From Herbaspirillum chlorophenolicum (GTDB lineage Bacteria; Pseudomonadota; Gammaproteobacteria; Burkholderiales; Burkholderiaceae_D), in contig NZ_LFLT01000022.1 in NCBI RefSeq assembly GCF_001189955.1, positions 23,268 to 87,267 of the forward strand: a stretch of 64,000 bases of DNA, read 5' to 3'. This document shows, one piece after another, positions 54,585 through 63,325 of this stretch. The notes beneath the pieces are model-generated. The model had not been told where the DNA came from. It did not search any database and saw nothing but the letters and a program-made list of their open reading frames with translations. How positions within the stretch are numbered: position 1 is the stretch's first letter; each line of letters starts with the position of its first letter. Both the position numbers and the translations under genes were made by a program.

Positions 54585-55553
54585 ATGCCCCTTCCCCTGA
54601 CCATTGCACCAAAAACCAACCACAAGTCGCTGCTGTTTTCCGAACTGGCGCTCGACCTCGACCATCTCGATGCGGACTTCGCCGTGCTCGGCATGCCTTA
54701 TGGCGCAGCCTACTCCCCGGCCGACTACAACAACGACCAGACCAACGCGCCCACTGCGATCCGCCAGGCTTCCGACCGCGTCATCCGCAGCCCCGAGCGC
54801 TACGACTTCGATATCGAAGGCCCGCTGCTGCAAGGCCGCAGCGACATCCGCTTTGTCGACTGCGGCGACGTGCCGGCCGACCTGAACGACCCGCGCGGCC
54901 ATTATGCCCGCGCCGAGGTGGCTACCCGCAAAATCCTCAAGGCCGGCGCCATCCCCATCGTGCTCGGCGGCGACCACGGCATCACCAATCCTATCCTGCG
55001 CGCCTATGACGACCAGGGCCCGATCACCATCGTCCACGTCGACGCTCACCTGGACTGGCGCGACGAAGTCAATGGCGTGAAGGATGGCCTCTCCAGCCCG
55101 ATCCGCCGCGCCTCGGAACTGCCTTACGTGAAAAACATCATCCAGATCGGCATGCGCGCCTCCGGCAGCGCCCGCCAGCAGGATGCCGACGATGCCCGCA
55201 ACTGGGGCGCCCAGATCATCACTGCCTATGAACTGCACAAGATCGGCATGGAAGCCGTGCTGGAGCGCATCCCCGCCGGCGGCCGCTACTACCTGACCAT
55301 CGATGCCGACGGCATGGACCCGACCTGCATGCCTGCCGTGGCCGGCCCGGCGCCAGGCGGCGTGGACTTCATCCAGATGCGGGAGCTGATCCACGGCCTG
55401 GTGAAGAAGGGCCGCGTGGTCGGCATGGATATCGTCGAGATCCAGCCCGAGAAGGACATCCACCAAATCTCATGCATGACCGCCGGCCGCCTGATCCTCA
55501 ACCTGATCGGCACCGCCATCCGTGCCGGCTATTTCGACGGCAAGCGCAAGTAA
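54585..55553 (+). CDS. Arginase/agmatinase-family ureohydrolase 1
   Basis: 322 aa from the ATG at 54585. The binuclear manganese site is complete: H131 in LGGDHG, D153/H155/D157 in HVDAHLDW, and D240/D242 in TIDADGMDP. The family splits urea (or formamide) from guanidino or formimino compounds. The start region and FDIEGPLLQGRSDIRFVDCG are closer to agmatinase and guanidinobutyrase than to arginase. First gene of an operon with a binding protein, permease, ATPase and a second family member. Exact substrate open: agmatine, guanidinobutyrate, guanidinopropionate or another. Confidence 0.88.
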   Translation: MPLPLTIAPKTNHKSLLFSELALDLDHLDADFAVLGMPYGAAYSPADYNNDQTNAPTAIRQASDRVIRSPERYDFDIEGPLLQGRSDIRFVDCGDVPADLNDPRGHYARAEVATRKILKAGAIPIVLGGDHGITNPILRAYDDQGPITIVHVDAHLDWRDEVNGVKDGLSSPIRRASELPYVKNIIQIGMRASGSARQQDADDARNWGAQIITAYELHKIGMEAVLERIPAGGRYYLTIDADGMDPTCMPAVAGPAPGGVDFIQMRELIHGLVKKGRVVGMDIVEIQPEKDIHQISCMTAGRLILNLIGTAIRAGYFDGKRK

Positions 55554-55608
55554 TCCGCCAGCCGCTTTTTCCGCAGCAAGCCTACCACCATCACAAACAG
55601 GGGAAATC

Positions 55609-56349
55609 ATGAAGCTGAAGAACATCATCATGGCCGGCGCTCTGGCGCTGGGCGCCTACGCCAACCTCGCGTGCGCCGCCGAGCCGGTACGCGTGGCGAT
55701 CGATCCGACCTTCCCGCCCATGGAGTACATCCAGGACGGCAAGAGGACCGGTTTCGACATCGACATGGCCGCCGCGCTGTCGGAAAAGCTGGGACGTCCC
55801 CTGGCCTACACCGACATGGACTTCAAAGGCATGATCCCCTCCGTCATTTCCGGCCGCCAGGATATCGTGCTGTCGGCCATCTACATCACCGACGAGCGCA
55901 AGAAGGTGGTGGATTTCACCGATCCCTACTTCACTGCCGGCCTGGTGGTCATGGTCAAGAAAGGCAACACCAGCCTTACCAAACCGGACGACCTGTCCGG
56001 CAAGCGTGTAGCGGTGCAGGTCGGCACCAAGTCGATTGCCTGGATGAAGGAGCATTACCCTGCCGCCAAGCTGGTCGAAGTCGAGAAGAATGAAGAGATG
56101 TTCAACTCGCTGGAAGCCGACCGCGCCGACGCCGTGGTCACCGGCAAGCCGGCCGCCCTGCTGTATGCAAAGAATCGCGGCACCGCCAAGGTGCTGCCGG
56201 AGCCGCTCACGCGTGAAGACTACGGTATCGCGGTCAGCAAGAAACTGCCGCAGCTGCGCGAGGATATCAACCGTGCGCTGCGCGACATCAAGGCCGATGG
56301 CACCTACGACAAGATCCTCGTGCGCTGGTTTGGCGCCGACGCGAAATAA
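55609..56349 (+). CDS. Polar amino-acid-type ABC substrate-binding protein
   Basis: 246 aa from the ATG at 55609 (CAGGGGAAATC upstream). Signal peptide to about ANLACAAEP. SBP_bac_3 features: VAIDPTFPPMEYIQDGKRTG, DIVLSAIYITDERKKVVDFT, and VAVQVGTKSIAWMKEHYPAA. It binds the compound the operon imports. Closely related to the binding protein at the right edge of the window, so the two transporters are paralogous. Confidence 0.92.
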   Translation: MKLKNIIMAGALALGAYANLACAAEPVRVAIDPTFPPMEYIQDGKRTGFDIDMAAALSEKLGRPLAYTDMDFKGMIPSVISGRQDIVLSAIYITDERKKVVDFTDPYFTAGLVVMVKKGNTSLTKPDDLSGKRVAVQVGTKSIAWMKEHYPAAKLVEVEKNEEMFNSLEADRADAVVTGKPAALLYAKNRGTAKVLPEPLTREDYGIAVSKKLPQLREDINRALRDIKADGTYDKILVRWFGADAK

Positions 56350-56367
56350 AGCCCGCGCGAGCCTCCG

Positions 56368-57036
56368 ATGGATTTTGATTTCTTGCCGGTAATCGCCGGT
56401 TGGGGTGACCTCGCGCGCGGTGCGCTGGTCACCGTCGAGGTCACACTGGTCTCACTGGTGCTGTCCTGCCTGCTGGGTACGCTGATCGGCCTGGCGCGCG
56501 TCAATCCGCGCCGCCGGCTGGCTTACGGCGCAGCCAATACCTACGTGGTGTTCATTCGCGGCACGCCGCTGCTGGTGCAGCTGTTCATCTTGTTCTATGG
56601 ACTGCCCTATTTCGGCATCACGTTGCCGGCTTTTGAATGCGGCGTGCTGGGACTGGGCTGTTATTCGGCGGCCTATGTCTCGGAAATCGTCCGTGGCGCG
56701 GTGATCTCGATCGACCGCGGGCAGATGGAAGCGGCGCGTTCGATGGGCATGTCGGCGCGTATGGCGATGCGGCTGGTGGTGCTGCCGCAAGCCTTCGTAC
56801 GGATGATCCCGCCGCTGGCCAACGAATTCATCGCGCTGACCAAGAATTCCGCCCTGGTGTCGCTGGTGACCATCCACGACCTGATGCACGAGGGGCAGAA
56901 GATCATCAGCGTGTCGTACCGTTCGCTGGAAGTCTACCTGGCCATCGCCCTGGTTTATCTGGTGCTGACCACCGGCACGGCCTTGCTGTTGCGGCAAGTG
57001 GAAAACCGGCTGCGCGCGGGAGGAATGGTGCAATGA
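56368..57036 (+). CDS. Polar amino-acid-type ABC permease
   Basis: 222 aa with about five membrane helices. The HisMQ-type N-terminal GDLARGALVTVEVTLVSLVL and the coupling EAARSMGMSARMAMRLVVLP are present, with [20 protein letters not shown]. Probably forms a homodimer since only one permease gene is present. Overlaps the ATPase start as ATGA. Confidence 0.93.
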   Translation: MDFDFLPVIAGWGDLARGALVTVEVTLVSLVLSCLLGTLIGLARVNPRRRLAYGAANTYVVFIRGTPLLVQLFILFYGLPYFGITLPAFECGVLGLGCYSAAYVSEIVRGAVISIDRGQMEAARSMGMSARMAMRLVVLPQAFVRMIPPLANEFIALTKNSALVSLVTIHDLMHEGQKIISVSYRSLEVYLAIALVYLVLTTGTALLLRQVENRLRAGGMVQ

Positions 57037-57824
57037 ACACGATCAGCCAACTCAATACCCCCGACACGCCGCCCATCATCAGCGTCAGCGGCCTGAGCAA
57101 ATATTTCGGCGACCACCAGGTACTGCACGACGTCAGCGCCCGCTTCAACCGTGGCGAAGTGGTGGTGGTGATCGGCCCCAGCGGCTCGGGAAAGAGCACC
57201 TTCCTGCGCTGCTGCAACGGCCTGGAAATCGCCGAGGCCGGCTCCATCAGCATCTGCGGCGAGTGGCTGCTCAAGGATGGCGCGGCGCTGGCCGAGGAAG
57301 CCCTGAACGAACTGCGCAAGCATGTGGGCATGGTATTCCAGTCGTTCAACCTGTTCCCGCATCTGTCGGTACTGGGTAACGTGGCGATCGGGCCGCGCAA
57401 GATCCTGGGCATGCCGCGCGACGAGTCCGAAAAAATCGCCCGCGAACTGCTGGCCAAGGTCGGCCTGGCGCACAAGGCCGAGGCGATGCCGGCCAGCCTG
57501 TCCGGCGGCCAGAAGCAGCGCGTGGCGATCGCCCGTGCACTGGCCATGAAGCCTGAGGTGATGCTGTTCGACGAACCGACCTCGGCGCTGGACCCGGAGC
57601 TGGTCGGCGAAGTCCTGCAGGTAATGCAGCAGCTGGCGGCCGAAGGCATGACCATGATCGTGGTCACGCATGAAATGTCTTTCGCCCGTGAAGTTGCCGA
57701 CGTGCTGGTAGTGATGGAAGACGGCCGCATCGTCGAGAGCGGCCCAGCGCGCGCGATCTTCGAGGCACCGGTGCATGGGCGTACGCGCCTGCTGCTTCAG
57801 AAAGTAGCGGCCATCGCCGCATGA
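57033..57824 (+). CDS. Polar amino-acid-type ABC ATPase
   Basis: 263 aa. Walker [10 protein letters not shown], signature [17 protein letters not shown], Walker [15 protein letters not shown] and the switch His in [15 protein letters not shown]. It drives the permease beside it. Starts within the permease stop and its own stop overlaps the second ureohydrolase start as ATGA, which locks the five genes into one unit. Confidence 0.95.
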   Translation: MNTISQLNTPDTPPIISVSGLSKYFGDHQVLHDVSARFNRGEVVVVIGPSGSGKSTFLRCCNGLEIAEAGSISICGEWLLKDGAALAEEALNELRKHVGMVFQSFNLFPHLSVLGNVAIGPRKILGMPRDESEKIARELLAKVGLAHKAEAMPASLSGGQKQRVAIARALAMKPEVMLFDEPTSALDPELVGEVLQVMQQLAAEGMTMIVVTHEMSFAREVADVLVVMEDGRIVESGPARAIFEAPVHGRTRLLLQKVAAIAA

Positions 57825-58789
57825 GAGAAAACACCATGACCAACATGCGCGGCATCCACCGCACCAACCGCGCCTTCACCGGCATCCCCACCTTCCTGCG
57901 CAGCGACCTGTGCACCGACCTCGAGGCCATCGCCGCCGACATGGCGGTGTTCGGGGTGCCGCTGGACGAAGGCTCGCCGTTCCTGCCCGGTGCGCGCTTC
58001 GCCCCGCGCAGCATCCGCGAGCATTCGATGCGCTTCGCCGCGACCGGATTCTTCGATGTCGAACGCCAGCAACACTACCTGGCCACCGAGATTACCGGCG
58101 GACGTATCGTCGACATCGGCGATGTCGACGTGCTGCCCACCAACATCGGGCAAACCGCTGCCAACGTCACCGCCCTGGTGGCCGCGCTGCGCGCGCGCGG
58201 CGTGATGCCGGTGGGTATCGGCGGCGACCATTCGGTGAGCTTTCCCATCCTGCGCGGTTTCGACGAGCCCCTCCATGTGGTGCAGTTCGACGCTCACCTC
58301 GACTACGCCCCCGTCACGCCCGAGCTGCAATACACCAACGGCCAGCCGTTCCGGCACATCTCGGGCCTGCCCCATGTGAAGAGCGTGACCCAGGTCGGCA
58401 TCCGCAGCCTGCGCGTACGCCCGGCCGAATTCGCCGACACCCGCGCGGCCGGCAACCGCGTGGTCACCATGGGCGATTTCCGCCGCGGCGTACCGGCCGA
58501 TATCGCCGCCGGCCTGCCGGCCGGCGAAAAGTGCTACGTCAGTATCGACATCGACGCGCTGGACATGTCGCTTACGCCCGGTTGCGTCTCGGCCGAACCC
58601 AACGGCCTGATGTATGCGGAATTGCGCGATGCGCTCATCGCGCTGGCGGAACGTATGGAGATCGTCGGCTTCGACCTGGTGGAGGTATGCCCGCCATTGG
58701 ATGTGGGTACCGGCGTGACCTCATATCTGGGCGCCCATGTCATGGTTGAATTCATGGGGCATATTTTTGCCAACCGCAGCAAGCCTTGA
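57821..58789 (+). CDS. Arginase/agmatinase-family ureohydrolase 2
   Basis: 322 aa from the ATG at 57821 (a second ATG at 57836 has GAGAG upstream). Metal ligands are complete: H137 in GIGGDHSVSFP, D157/H159/D161 in QFDAHLDY, and D243/D245 in SIDIDALD. The usual DP after the last motif reads DM (DALDMSLTPG). It diverges clearly from the first copy. It might act on formiminoglutamate or a guanidino acid. Last gene of the operon, ahead of a strong terminator and facing hutG. Confidence 0.87.
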   Translation: MRENTMTNMRGIHRTNRAFTGIPTFLRSDLCTDLEAIAADMAVFGVPLDEGSPFLPGARFAPRSIREHSMRFAATGFFDVERQQHYLATEITGGRIVDIGDVDVLPTNIGQTAANVTALVAALRARGVMPVGIGGDHSVSFPILRGFDEPLHVVQFDAHLDYAPVTPELQYTNGQPFRHISGLPHVKSVTQVGIRSLRVRPAEFADTRAAGNRVVTMGDFRRGVPADIAAGLPAGEKCYVSIDIDALDMSLTPGCVSAEPNGLMYAELRDALIALAERMEIVGFDLVEVCPPLDVGTGVTSYLGAHVMVEFMGHIFANRSKP

Positions 58790-58813
58790 TTCTCGGAATC
58801 CGGCACCCATGCA

Positions 58814-58843
58814 AAAAAGGCCTGCATCGCTGCAGGCCTTTTT
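58814..58843. terminator. Bidirectional intrinsic terminator
   Basis: AAAAAGGCCTGCA, loop TCGC, TGCAGGCCTTTTT. Perfect 13-bp stem with A and T runs on each side. Placed between the ureohydrolase operon (plus) and the hut operon (minus), serving both. Confidence 0.94.
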
Positions 58844-58862
58844 CGTTATCGGGCAGCCGCAT

Positions 58863-59663
58863 TCAGGACGGCTTGAACGCCAGGTAACTCCGGATGAATT
58901 CCCTGAGCACCGGTTTCAGCTTGCCGGACAATGCCGCGTCCAGCGCATAAGGCGCTTGTTCTTCCATATAGCTGCGCTGCGCCAGCTCCAGCTGCACTGC
59001 GTATACCTTGTTGGCCGGCTGGCCATAGTTGCGGGTGATGTAGCCGCCCTTGAAGCGGCCGTTGAGCACCGCCGGGTAATGCGGCGCCAGTTCCTGCGCC
59101 TGCTTGAGCAAGGCTTCCGCCACGCCGGGTGCGCAGGATTCGCCGCTGGCGGAGCCGAAGTTGAACACCGGCAGTTCCCCCTCGAACAGGTGCGGGATCA
59201 CCGAGCGGATCGAGTGCGCGTCCCACAGCAGGGCGTAGCCATGGATGGACCTGATGCGCTCCAGCTCGGCCTGCAGCGCCGCGTGGTAAGGCTTCCAGTA
59301 CAGCGGCAGGCGGCGCGCGACTTCGGCTTGATCCGGCTCCATGCCCGGCTTGTACAGCGGCACGTTGTCGAAGGTGGTCAGCGGGCACAGGCCGGTGGTG
59401 TTCTGCCCCGGGTACAGGCTCTTGCCATCGGCCGGGCGGTTCAGGTCGATGGTGTAGCGCGAGTAGAACGGGCGGATCACGGATACGCCCAGTTCGCCCG
59501 CGAAGTCGTACAGGTCCTCGATGTGCCAATCGGTGTCATCCACCTGCAGGCCGACATCGCTGAAGGCGGACTTCAAATCGTCCGGCAGCAGCGTGCCGAC
59601 GTGAGGCATGGAGATCAGCAAGGGCGATGTGCCCTGCCGCAGCTTGAATACTTCCTGGGTCAT
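58863..59663 (-). CDS. hutG: N-formylglutamate deformylase
   Basis: 266 aa. Begins with the family opening TSPLLISMPHVGTLLPDDL and contains LWDAHSIRSVIPHLFEGELP and FNFGSASGESCAPGVAEALL, then YITRNYGQPANKVYAVQLEL. It hydrolyses N-formylglutamate to glutamate and formate, the last step of the HutF/HutG branch. It starts 10 nt after hutF ends, so it is co-transcribed. This is the Pseudomonas-type HutG, unrelated to the arginase-like HutG of Bacillus. Confidence 0.93.
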   Translation of the reverse strand: MTQEVFKLRQGTSPLLISMPHVGTLLPDDLKSAFSDVGLQVDDTDWHIEDLYDFAGELGVSVIRPFYSRYTIDLNRPADGKSLYPGQNTTGLCPLTTFDNVPLYKPGMEPDQAEVARRLPLYWKPYHAALQAELERIRSIHGYALLWDAHSIRSVIPHLFEGELPVFNFGSASGESCAPGVAEALLKQAQELAPHYPAVLNGRFKGGYITRNYGQPANKVYAVQLELAQRSYMEEQAPYALDAALSGKLKPVLREFIRSYLAFKPS

Positions 59664-59673
59664 TGTTGGTTCC

Positions 59674-61095
59674 TCAATCGTTCAGCAAGTGCGACACAGT
59701 CGCACGGTAATCGGTACGCGCCTGCCTTTCCAGCGCATGGCGGCCTTCGGCCACCACCTGGCGGCCGCCGACGAAAACATCACGCACCGGATTGCCCTCG
59801 TGTTCGCAAAACACCAGGGCCGACAGCAACTGTTCCGTGCCGCGGCCGGCCAGGTTTGCGTCCTCGCCATCGAGCACCACGAAGTCGGCGCGCTGTCCTG
59901 CCGCCAGCCCCGCCACGGCCCGCCCGGTGGCGAGCGCGCCGCCGGACAGCGCCTGCGCGAACATGCGGTCGGCCACGGCCGGCTGCGCTTCGGAAGCAAG
60001 CATGTTGCGGCGGCGATGGTGCAGGCGCTGCCCATATTCGAGCAGGCGCAGCTCCGAGCGCAGGTTGATGGCGATGTTGCTGTCCGAGCCGATGCCCCAG
60101 TTGGCGCCATCGGCCAGGAGGCGCGGCGCGTCGATGATGCCGTCGCCGAGGTTGGCTTCCGTGGTCGGGCACAGGCCCACCACGGCGCCGCTCCGAGCCA
60201 CGGCGCGGTACTCGTCATCCGCCATGTGGGTGGCGTGCACCAGGCACCAGCGGGTGTCGAGCTCCTGCAATGAAAGCAACAACTGTACCGGACGCTTGCC
60301 GCACCAGGCCAGGCAATCGTCGACTTCCTTGGTCTGCTCGGCGATATGGATGTGCACCGGCGCATCGGCGCCCTGCGCCTGGGCGCGCACGCCGCCGACC
60401 AGTTCGGCCAGGCCATCGGCCGCGACCGCGCGCAGCGAATGCGGCGCCACGCCGTAGCGGCGCATGCCGTTCTCCGGCAGTACGCGCTGCAGGCGTTCAC
60501 GCAATTCCAGCATCCATTGCGGCGACGAGATGAAACGCGCCTGGTGCGGCATCGGTGCGATGCCGCCGAAGCCGCCGTGCTGGTACAGCACCGGCAGCAG
60601 CGTCATGCCGATGCCGGCGTCCTGCGCCGCCTGCATCACGCGCAGCGACAATTCGGCCGGGTCGGCATAGGCGGCACCGCCTTCGGCATGGTGCAGGTAA
60701 TGGAACTCGCACACCGAGGTGTAGCCGGCCTTGAGCATCTCGATATAGAGATGGCGCGCGATCGCTTCCAGGTGTTGCGGCTGCAGCCGTTGGGCAAAGC
60801 GGTACATCAGCGTGCGCCAGCTCCAGAAGGAATCGGTCGGGCTGCCCATGGTCTCGGTCAGGCCGGCCATGGCGCGCTGGAAAGCATGCGAATGCAGGTT
60901 GGGCATGCCGGGGATCACCGGCCCGGCGGCCTGCGCCGCGTCGCCGCGCATGCTGTCGGGCGTAACCTCGATCAGGTCGCCGGCTGCGTTCCAGCGCAGC
61001 AGAACATCGCTGCGCCAGCCTTCGGGCAGCAATGCGCGCGGGCAGAACAATGCGCCGCCATTGGAGTTCAGGTCTTGCTCAGCGTGAGTTGGCAT
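59674..61095 (-). CDS. hutF: Formimidoylglutamate deiminase
   Basis: 473 aa. An amidohydrolase with metal ligands in MPNLHSHAFQRAM (H68, H70), a further His in VHIHIAEQTKEVDDC, and an Asp in WGIGSDSNIAINLRSELRLL. It removes ammonia from formiminoglutamate to give N-formylglutamate. Its start (61095) has GGTGAGCCT upstream. Together with hutG it defines the five-step histidine pathway. Confidence 0.93.
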   Translation of the reverse strand: MPTHAEQDLNSNGGALFCPRALLPEGWRSDVLLRWNAAGDLIEVTPDSMRGDAAQAAGPVIPGMPNLHSHAFQRAMAGLTETMGSPTDSFWSWRTLMYRFAQRLQPQHLEAIARHLYIEMLKAGYTSVCEFHYLHHAEGGAAYADPAELSLRVMQAAQDAGIGMTLLPVLYQHGGFGGIAPMPHQARFISSPQWMLELRERLQRVLPENGMRRYGVAPHSLRAVAADGLAELVGGVRAQAQGADAPVHIHIAEQTKEVDDCLAWCGKRPVQLLLSLQELDTRWCLVHATHMADDEYRAVARSGAVVGLCPTTEANLGDGIIDAPRLLADGANWGIGSDSNIAINLRSELRLLEYGQRLHHRRRNMLASEAQPAVADRMFAQALSGGALATGRAVAGLAAGQRADFVVLDGEDANLAGRGTEQLLSALVFCEHEGNPVRDVFVGGRQVVAEGRHALERQARTDYRATVSHLLND

Positions 61096-61160
61096 AGGCT
61101 CACCATTTTCCGTTTTTGTATGTTTGAACGACCCTGTGTTTACCGGCTACAGGCGGCAGA

Positions 61161-61784
61161 TCAGGTCTTGCGGCGGATACGGATGGCCAGCACCATCGCA
61201 CCGGCCGCACACAGCAAGTCGGGCAGGACCGCGCCTTCGCGCAGCCTCACGAATTCGCCTGAACGCAATTGCCGCTGCATCCCGGAGACGTCGGAGAGGC
61301 AGGCCGCGCCTTGTGCGACGTACAGCAATACCGTATCGGCCGGAAGCCTGCGGGAGTTCTGTTCACTCAGCGCCACCACTTCGCCGCTGGCCAGGTCGCG
61401 CCGCACCATCAGGTTGAAATCCAGGGTGGGCGCGCCGTGCAGGCGGACCGACACATCCGATTCGCCGGAGAAGGAGAACGGCGCGAAGCATTCGCGCAAG
61501 TCATGTATTTGCGCGCCATCGGCATGCATGGTGAAACCGCCGCCCTCCAGCAATACGATGGTGCGGTCGATACCGGCGAAGGTCGAGAAAACGCCATCGC
61601 GCCCGACATCGGCCACACTGGCACGCCAGGCGAACGAAGAGAAATCCGCCTCGGGCGGCTCCACGCACAGCTCGCGCGTCTGCCCGCCTTCGTTTTTCCA
61701 GGGCACCGCGGCAATCCGGCCGAGACTGCCGCTGGCGATGACGGCGCCGCCAGCTTGCGGCTTCGGGGAAGTATCAGGCGCCAT
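61161..61784 (-). CDS. hutD: HutD family protein
   Basis: 207 aa from the ATG at 61784, preceded by GAGGTGGCTC; a GTG at 61796 is the other choice. Cupin-like HutD features: [17 protein letters not shown] near the N-terminus, [20 protein letters not shown] and [20 protein letters not shown]. HutD is thought to limit hut expression or flux. Overlaps the end of the ABC ATPase gene. Confidence 0.9.
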   Translation of the reverse strand: MAPDTSPKPQAGGAVIASGSLGRIAAVPWKNEGGQTRELCVEPPEADFSSFAWRASVADVGRDGVFSTFAGIDRTIVLLEGGGFTMHADGAQIHDLRECFAPFSFSGESDVSVRLHGAPTLDFNLMVRRDLASGEVVALSEQNSRRLPADTVLLYVAQGAACLSDVSGMQRQLRSGEFVRLREGAVLPDLLCAAGAMVLAIRIRRKT

Positions 61785-62550
61785 GAGCCACCTCACGCGC
61801 CAGCATGGTCTGCAGGAAGCTGCGGGTACGCGCTTCCTTGGGCGCGGTGAAGATATCTGCCGGCGCGCCGGCCTCGACGATGCTGCCGTGGTCCATCACC
61901 ACCACCACATCGGCCACTTCGCGGGCGAAGCCCATCTCGTGGGTGACGATGAGCATGGTCATGCCTTCGGCGGCCAGGTCCTTCATCACCTGCAGCACTT
62001 CGCCCACCAGCTCGGGGTCGAGCGCGGAGGTCGGCTCATCGAACAGCATCACCTTGGGCCCCATCGCCAGCGCACGGGCAATCGCCACGCGCTGCTTCTG
62101 GCCGCCGGAGAGCGTGCCGGGGTAGACCTTGGCCTTGTGGTCCAGGCCGACCTTCTTCAGCAGGCGCATGCCCTGCTCTTCGGCTTCCTTGCGCGGCACG
62201 CCGCGCAGGCAGGTCGGCGCCAGCGTGATGTTGTCCAGCACGGTGAGATGCGGGAACAGGTTGAACGACTGGAACACCATGCCGACTTCGGCGCGCAGTT
62301 CGTCCAGCTTGGCTTCGGGCATCATGCGCCCGCCTTGCACCACCGGATGGCCGCACACCGTGACGGTGCCGCCTTCGGCTGTTTCCAGGCCGTTCAGGCA
62401 GCGCAGGAAGGTGCTCTTGCCCGAGCCACTGGGGCCGATCACCACTACCACCTGGCTGGGTTGCACGGCAAAGTCGATGTCCTTGAGCACCACATGCTCA
62501 CCGAAGGATTTCTTCAGGCCCTTGATGTCGACAATGGCTTGCGTCATCAC
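61774..62550 (-). CDS. Histidine/polar amino-acid ABC ATPase of the hut operon
   Basis: 258 aa. Walker [11 protein letters not shown], signature [17 protein letters not shown], Walker [15 protein letters not shown], switch His in [14 protein letters not shown]. Very similar in sequence to the ATPase at 57033. Its start overlaps the permease stop as ATGA. Context implies import of histidine or urocanate. Confidence 0.95.
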   Translation of the reverse strand: MMTQAIVDIKGLKKSFGEHVVLKDIDFAVQPSQVVVVIGPSGSGKSTFLRCLNGLETAEGGTVTVCGHPVVQGGRMMPEAKLDELRAEVGMVFQSFNLFPHLTVLDNITLAPTCLRGVPRKEAEEQGMRLLKKVGLDHKAKVYPGTLSGGQKQRVAIARALAMGPKVMLFDEPTSALDPELVGEVLQVMKDLAAEGMTMLIVTHEMGFAREVADVVVVMDHGSIVEAGAPADIFTAPKEARTRSFLQTMLAREVAHGA

Positions 62551-63212
62551 ACTCTCCCTTCCGAACGCAGTACTTTCTCGATCCGGCGCAGGATCAGGGT
62601 GGTCACGCTGGTGAGGATCAGGTAGATCGCGGCGATGACCAGGTAAACCTCCAGCGAGCGGTAGCTCACGCTGATGATCTTTTCCCCCTCGTGCATCAGG
62701 TCGGCGATGGTCAAGAGCGACACCAGCGCCGAGTTCTTGATCAGCGCGATGAATTCATTGCCCAATGGCGGGATCATGCGCACGAAGGCCTGCGGCAGGA
62801 TCACGCGGCGCATCGCCATCTTGTACGGCAGGCCGAGCGAACGGGCCGCCTCCATCTGGCCGCGTTCGATCGACTGGATCGAACCGCGCACGATTTCGGA
62901 GACATAAGCCCCGCTGTAGATGCCCAGGCCGAGGATGCCGCATACATAGGCCGGCAACAGGATGCCGAAATGCGGCAGGCCGAAGAACCAGATGAACAAT
63001 TGCACCAGCAGCGGCGTGCCGCGCACCAGGGTGAGGTAGACGGTGCAGATGCCATAGATGATGCGGCGCTGCGGAGACAGGCGCCCGAGGCCGACCAGCA
63101 GGCCCAGCAGGCAACCCAGCACCAGCGCGGCGGCGGTGATTTCCACCGTGACTGCAGTGCCGGTGGCGAGCGAATGCCAGCTTTCCCATACCGGCGAAAA
63201 GTCGAAATCCAT
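62547..63212 (-). CDS. ABC permease of the hut operon
   Basis: 221 aa, about five membrane helices. [20 protein letters not shown] and [20 protein letters not shown] match the HisMQ family, as does [20 protein letters not shown]. Paralogous to the permease at 56368. A hairpin separates it from the binding-protein gene upstream. Confidence 0.93.
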   Translation of the reverse strand: MDFDFSPVWESWHSLATGTAVTVEITAAALVLGCLLGLLVGLGRLSPQRRIIYGICTVYLTLVRGTPLLVQLFIWFFGLPHFGILLPAYVCGILGLGIYSGAYVSEIVRGSIQSIERGQMEAARSLGLPYKMAMRRVILPQAFVRMIPPLGNEFIALIKNSALVSLLTIADLMHEGEKIISVSYRSLEVYLVIAAIYLILTSVTTLILRRIEKVLRSEGRV

Positions 63213-63284
63213 ATGGGCTCCGGAAAATTGAAATGCGCAACCGTACCGGCTTGCCGCCGGGCGGACCGCTGGGAAGATAAGAAA

Positions 63285-63315
63285 ACCGCCGCAGCCGCTA
63301 TGGCGGCGCGGCGGT
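63285..63315 (-). terminator. Intercistronic hairpin after the binding-protein gene
   Basis: Outer stem ACCGCCG/CGGCGGT and inner stem GCCGC/GCGGC form one hairpin, followed on the minus strand by TTTTC. It lies between the binding-protein and permease genes, a common arrangement that yields more binding protein than permease. Confidence 0.6.
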
Positions 63316-63325
63316 CAGGCCGGCA

